Assembly (NCBI RefSeq): GCF_035304305.1 | Contig: NZ_DATGQG010000038.1 | Span: 8,924 to 72,923 of the forward strand | DNA from: Ferrovibrio sp035304305 | Lineage (GTDB): Bacteria; Pseudomonadota; Alphaproteobacteria; Ferrovibrionales; Ferrovibrionaceae | DNA: 64,000 nt | Reading direction: 5' to 3' | Shown: positions 61,757 through 64,000 of the stretch, in pieces | Layout: each line of letters starts with the position of its first letter | Position numbering within the stretch: position 1 is the stretch's first letter | Program-made: the position numbers and the translations under genes | The notes under the pieces: model-generated | The model's input: only the letters and a program-made list of their open reading frames with translations | What the model was told of the DNA's origin: nothing | Databases searched by the model: none

Positions 61757-62605
61757 TCAGCGCTGCCGCGACAGGCGCGGATCGGTGAGATCGCGCAGCC
61801 CGTCGCCCAGGAGATTGAGGCCGAGCACCGCCAGTGCAATCGCGCAGCCCGGCCAGACGGCAAGCCAGGGTGCGCGGAAGACGTAGGATTGCGCCTCGTT
61901 CAGCATGCGGCCCCAGGACGGCGTCGGCGGCTGGGTGCCGAGACCGAGATAGGACAGGGCGGCCTCGGCCAGGATGGCCAGCGCGAACTGGATCGTCGCC
62001 TGCACCACGATCACGGCAAGGATGTTGGGCAGCACATGCTCGATGGTGATGCGCACCGCGCCCTTGCCGGCGCTCCGGGCAGCGAGGATGAAGTCGCGCG
62101 CCCAGATGGCGTTCGCCGAGGCGCGCACCACGCGGGCGAAGACGGGAATGTTGAAGATCGCGATGGCGATGATGGAATTCATCGTGCCGGGCCCGAAGAT
62201 CGCCGCCAGCATGATGGCCGAGAGAATGGCGGGGAAGGCGAAGGTGAAATCGGCGAAGCGCATGACCAGTTCTTCCAGCCAGCCGCGTTTTGCCGCGGCC
62301 AGCAGGCCGAGCACGGTGCCGAGGATCAGTCCGATGCCGACGGCGATGATGCCGACGCTGATGGAATTCTGGGCGCCGGCGAGAATCTGCGACAGCACGT
62401 CCCGCCCGAAGGGATCCGTGCCCAGCCAGTGCTCGGGCGAGGGTGCGGCGAGGCGGCGGCGGATGTTGATGGCGGTTGGCGCATAGGGCGTCCAGACCAG
62501 CGACAGCAGCGCCATGCCCAGCATGATCGCCGACAGGATGCCGCCGACCAGGAAGGAGCGGTGCCGCATGGCGCGGCGCAGAGCCAGGGCCGCTTCAGAC
62601 ATCAT
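61757..62605 (-). CDS. Peptide/nickel-type ABC transporter permease (DppC/OppC-like)
   Basis: A 282-residue permease with about six helices. It has the OppC N-terminal pattern PSPEHWLGTDPFGRDVLSQIL, and the EAA loop AARSAGKGAVRITIEHVLPNIL. The C-terminus ends in GLRDLTDPRLSRQ, typical of DppC. It starts inside the last bases of the dppB-like gene, and its stop is one base before the dppD-like start. Its substrate is unknown. Confidence 0.92.
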   Translation of the reverse strand: MMSEAALALRRAMRHRSFLVGGILSAIMLGMALLSLVWTPYAPTAINIRRRLAAPSPEHWLGTDPFGRDVLSQILAGAQNSISVGIIAVGIGLILGTVLGLLAAAKRGWLEELVMRFADFTFAFPAILSAIMLAAIFGPGTMNSIIAIAIFNIPVFARVVRASANAIWARDFILAARSAGKGAVRITIEHVLPNILAVIVVQATIQFALAILAEAALSYLGLGTQPPTPSWGRMLNEAQSYVFRAPWLAVWPGCAIALAVLGLNLLGDGLRDLTDPRLSRQR

Positions 62606-63542
62606 GAACCTTCAGCCGCGGGTCGATGACGGCGTAGAGCACGTCGACGATGAAGTTGACCACCACGACGGTGAAGGCGAGCAGCACCACTGCCGCCTTT
62701 ACCACTTCGATGTCGCGATTGCTGATCGCCTGGAAGATCAGGCGGCCGAGGCCGGGCAGCGAGAAGACCTGCTCGACCACGATGGCGCCGGCCAGCAGAT
62801 TGCCGAACTGGAGCCCGATGATGGTGATGACCGGGATCAGCGCATTGCGCAGCACATGGCGCCACAGCACGGCGTTGCGGCTGAGGCCCTTGGCGCGCGC
62901 GGTGCGGACGAAATCCTCGCGCAGCACTTCCAGCACGGAGGAACGCGTGATGCGGGCAAGGATCGCGGCCTGCACGGCGGCGAGCGCGATGCTGGGCAGG
63001 ATCAGGCTCTGCAATGCGGCGCCCGGATCGCTCCAGCCGGGAAATCCGCCGGCGGAGAGCCAGCCGAGATTGACCGCGAAGAGCAGGATCAGCAGCAGGC
63101 CGAACCAGAAATTCGGAATCGAGATGCCGAGCTGGCTGATCGCCATGACGATGACGTCGGCGGGACGGTTGTGGCGGGCGGCGGCGAAGACGCCGAGGCT
63201 GAGCGCCAGCAGGACGGTCAGCAGCATCGCAGAGATGGCCAGCGGGTAGGTGAGCGCCAGCCGCTCGGCGATCAGAGGCCAGACCGGCGTCTTGTAGGCG
63301 TAGGAGATGCCGAAATCGCCGACCAGCAGATCGCCGATCCAGCCCAGGTACCGGTCGAGCAGGGGGCGGTCGAGCCCGTACTGGCTGCGGAAGACGGCGA
63401 GCTGCTCCGGACTGGCGTCGATGCCGAGCACCAGCAGGGCGGGGTCGCCGGGCAGGATCTCCAGCACCAGAAAGACGATGATCGATGTCGCAACCAGCGT
63501 GGCGATCAGCGTGGCGAGGCGTTTGGCGAGGAAGGCCGGCAC
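62595..63542 (-). CDS. Peptide/nickel-type ABC transporter permease (DppB/OppB-like)
   Basis: A 315-residue permease with about six helices. It shows the DppB start FLAKRLATLIATLVATSIIVFLVLEILPGDPA, AISQLGISIPNFWFGLLLILLF, and the EAA loop ARAKGLSRNAVLWRHVLRNALIPV. The start is inferred to be GTG 63542, one base after the DUF1289 stop; a longer frame upstream is the DUF1289 gene in another frame. No substrate-binding protein is encoded nearby. Confidence 0.88.
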   Translation of the reverse strand: MPAFLAKRLATLIATLVATSIIVFLVLEILPGDPALLVLGIDASPEQLAVFRSQYGLDRPLLDRYLGWIGDLLVGDFGISYAYKTPVWPLIAERLALTYPLAISAMLLTVLLALSLGVFAAARHNRPADVIVMAISQLGISIPNFWFGLLLILLFAVNLGWLSAGGFPGWSDPGAALQSLILPSIALAAVQAAILARITRSSVLEVLREDFVRTARAKGLSRNAVLWRHVLRNALIPVITIIGLQFGNLLAGAIVVEQVFSLPGLGRLIFQAISNRDIEVVKAAVVLLAFTVVVVNFIVDVLYAVIDPRLKVHDV

Positions 63543-63543
63543 G

Positions 63544-63735
63544 TCAGACCCGATCCGCGTCCTGGCTATGGCGGCGCCGGGCCAGTTCGTCCAGCAGGGC
63601 GCGGCGCGCCGAATCGTCCATTCCCGGCCATGCGCCGATCTCGGCGCCGGTGCGCCAGCAGCCGCGACACCAGCCGGTCCGGTGATCGATGCTGCAGACC
63701 CTGATGCAGGGCGAGGGAATGGGGGATTCAATCAT
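63544..63735 (-). CDS. DUF1289 family small cysteine-rich protein
   Basis: A 63-residue protein that is almost entirely one DUF1289 domain. SPCIRVCSIDHRTGWCRGCWRT has four Cys in the typical C-x4-C-x8-C-x2-C spacing, probably a metal-binding site, and EIGAWPGMDDSARRALLDEL follows. The function is unknown. ATG 63735 (MIESPIPSPCIRVC) is preferred over 63783. Its stop is one base from the dppB-like GTG, so it is the first gene of that operon. Confidence 0.88.
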   Translation of the reverse strand: MIESPIPSPCIRVCSIDHRTGWCRGCWRTGAEIGAWPGMDDSARRALLDELARRRHSQDADRV

Positions 63736-63809
63736 GGCGAAAATGCGGCGATGTTCGCCAAATCTCCCTTCAACTGCCGCCACTTAACCAGCAAATTCGG
63801 GCTGGGGAC

Positions 63810-63838
63810 TTGAACCATCGGGGTGGAAACCCTTATCT
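63810..63838 (+). promoter_or_regulatory. Sigma70-type promoter for the 3'-terminal ABC ATPase gene
   Basis: TTGAAC (63810-63815) and TTATCT (63833-63838) have a 17-base spacer and lie 55 bases before ATG 63894. The divergent DUF1289/dpp operon starts at 63735, so its promoter must also fall in this 158-base gap. Confidence 0.5.
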
Positions 63839-63893
63839 AGCGGTCGCCGTCGGGGGTGGCTTGCGACGGACAGGCGAGGGGACAGCCAAAACG

Positions 63894-64000
63894 ATGATCG
63901 ACATAAAGAATCTGGTCAAGCAATTCGGCCCGTTCACCGCTGTCAACAATATCAGTTTCAGTGTTGCGAAGGGTGAGGTTCTCGGCTTTCTCGGGCCCAA
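63894..64000 (+). CDS. ABC transporter ATP-binding protein, N-terminal part (partial)
   Basis: The first 35 codons are present: MIDIKNLVKQFGPFTAVNN, then ISFSVAKGEVLGFLGP, which runs into the Walker A loop at the window end. The pattern FGPFTAVNNISF and GEVLGFLGPNGAGKS-type continuation is typical of GldA/CcmA-like exporters (gliding-motility or ABC-2 type). The family cannot be narrowed further from this fragment. It has its own promoter. Confidence 0.85.
   Translation, partial: MIDIKNLVKQFGPFTAVNNISFSVAKGEVLGFLGP

Overview
The window is a dense, GC-rich chromosomal segment from an alphaproteobacterium. The evidence is an F1 ATP synthase operon atpHAGDC with no F0 genes beside it, an hrcA-grpE pair near a separate dnaK-dnaJ pair, a SAM-II (SAM-alpha) riboswitch in front of metZ, and GC-rich ATGA/GTGA-coupled operons. 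The gene content and the neighbourhood radC / map / sfsA / cinA-like / bluB would fit a Rhodospirillales-like lineage, but genus cannot be set from sequence alone. There is no rRNA, CRISPR array, insertion sequence or prophage. Almost everything is housekeeping or metabolic.

Layout. 1-1310: end of a GGDEF protein and a DUF2336 protein. 1360-7528 (minus): five-gene operon of a nitrate/sulfonate-type ABC ATPase and permease followed by xanthine dehydrogenase xdhA-xdhB-xdhC. 7734-11405: an HcaT-like MFS transporter, EF-P (efp) divergent from its lysylating enzyme epmA, and an extensin-like lipoprotein. 11573-15487: promoter, SAM-II riboswitch and terminator leading into metZ, then an OmpA-type outer membrane protein, apaG and folE. 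15534-20625: argE, the divergent histidine-degradation genes hutF and hutI with a HutC-like operator, a small membrane coiled-coil protein and a creatininase-family protein. 20714-28400: an RsmB-like rRNA methyltransferase, a glutamine amidotransferase, an SDR, threonine ammonia-lyase, DUF2244, an AhpD-like protein, dapB and a YcaQ-type DNA glycosylase. 28453-36067: chaperones dnaJ, dnaK, grpE, hrcA with rarD, an exported nicotinamidase and alkB among them. 36216-39577: TSUP permease, a zinc-ribbon/MscS pair behind a possible attenuator, a Rnk/GreA-like protein and TspO. 39654-40072: tRNA-Gly(GCC) and tRNA-Glu(CUC). 40288-46145: Lrp regulator, trxB, LysR regulator, a PAS histidine kinase, a structured candidate small RNA and a HAD phosphatase. 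46432-51329: atpHAGDC. 51451-51901: a frameshifted GNAT pseudogene. 51912-58672: Na/Pi cotransporter, bluB, two small membrane proteins, radC, map, sfsA, a MoaB/CinA-like protein and a Rap1a-like secreted protein. 58741-59761: three translationally coupled paralogous lipoproteins. 59765-63735 (minus): DUF1289 gene and a DppBCDF-like ABC operon. 63894-end: start of an ABC ATPase.

The most noteworthy non-standard signals are: the three-paralogue lipoprotein cassette; the mutually exclusive hairpins ahead of the zinc-ribbon/MscS pair; a four-hairpin terminated element with C-rich unpaired stretches at 45324-45474; the SAM-II switch with promoter, aptamer and terminator all readable; and a perfect 15-bp tandem AT-rich repeat in front of an Lrp gene.
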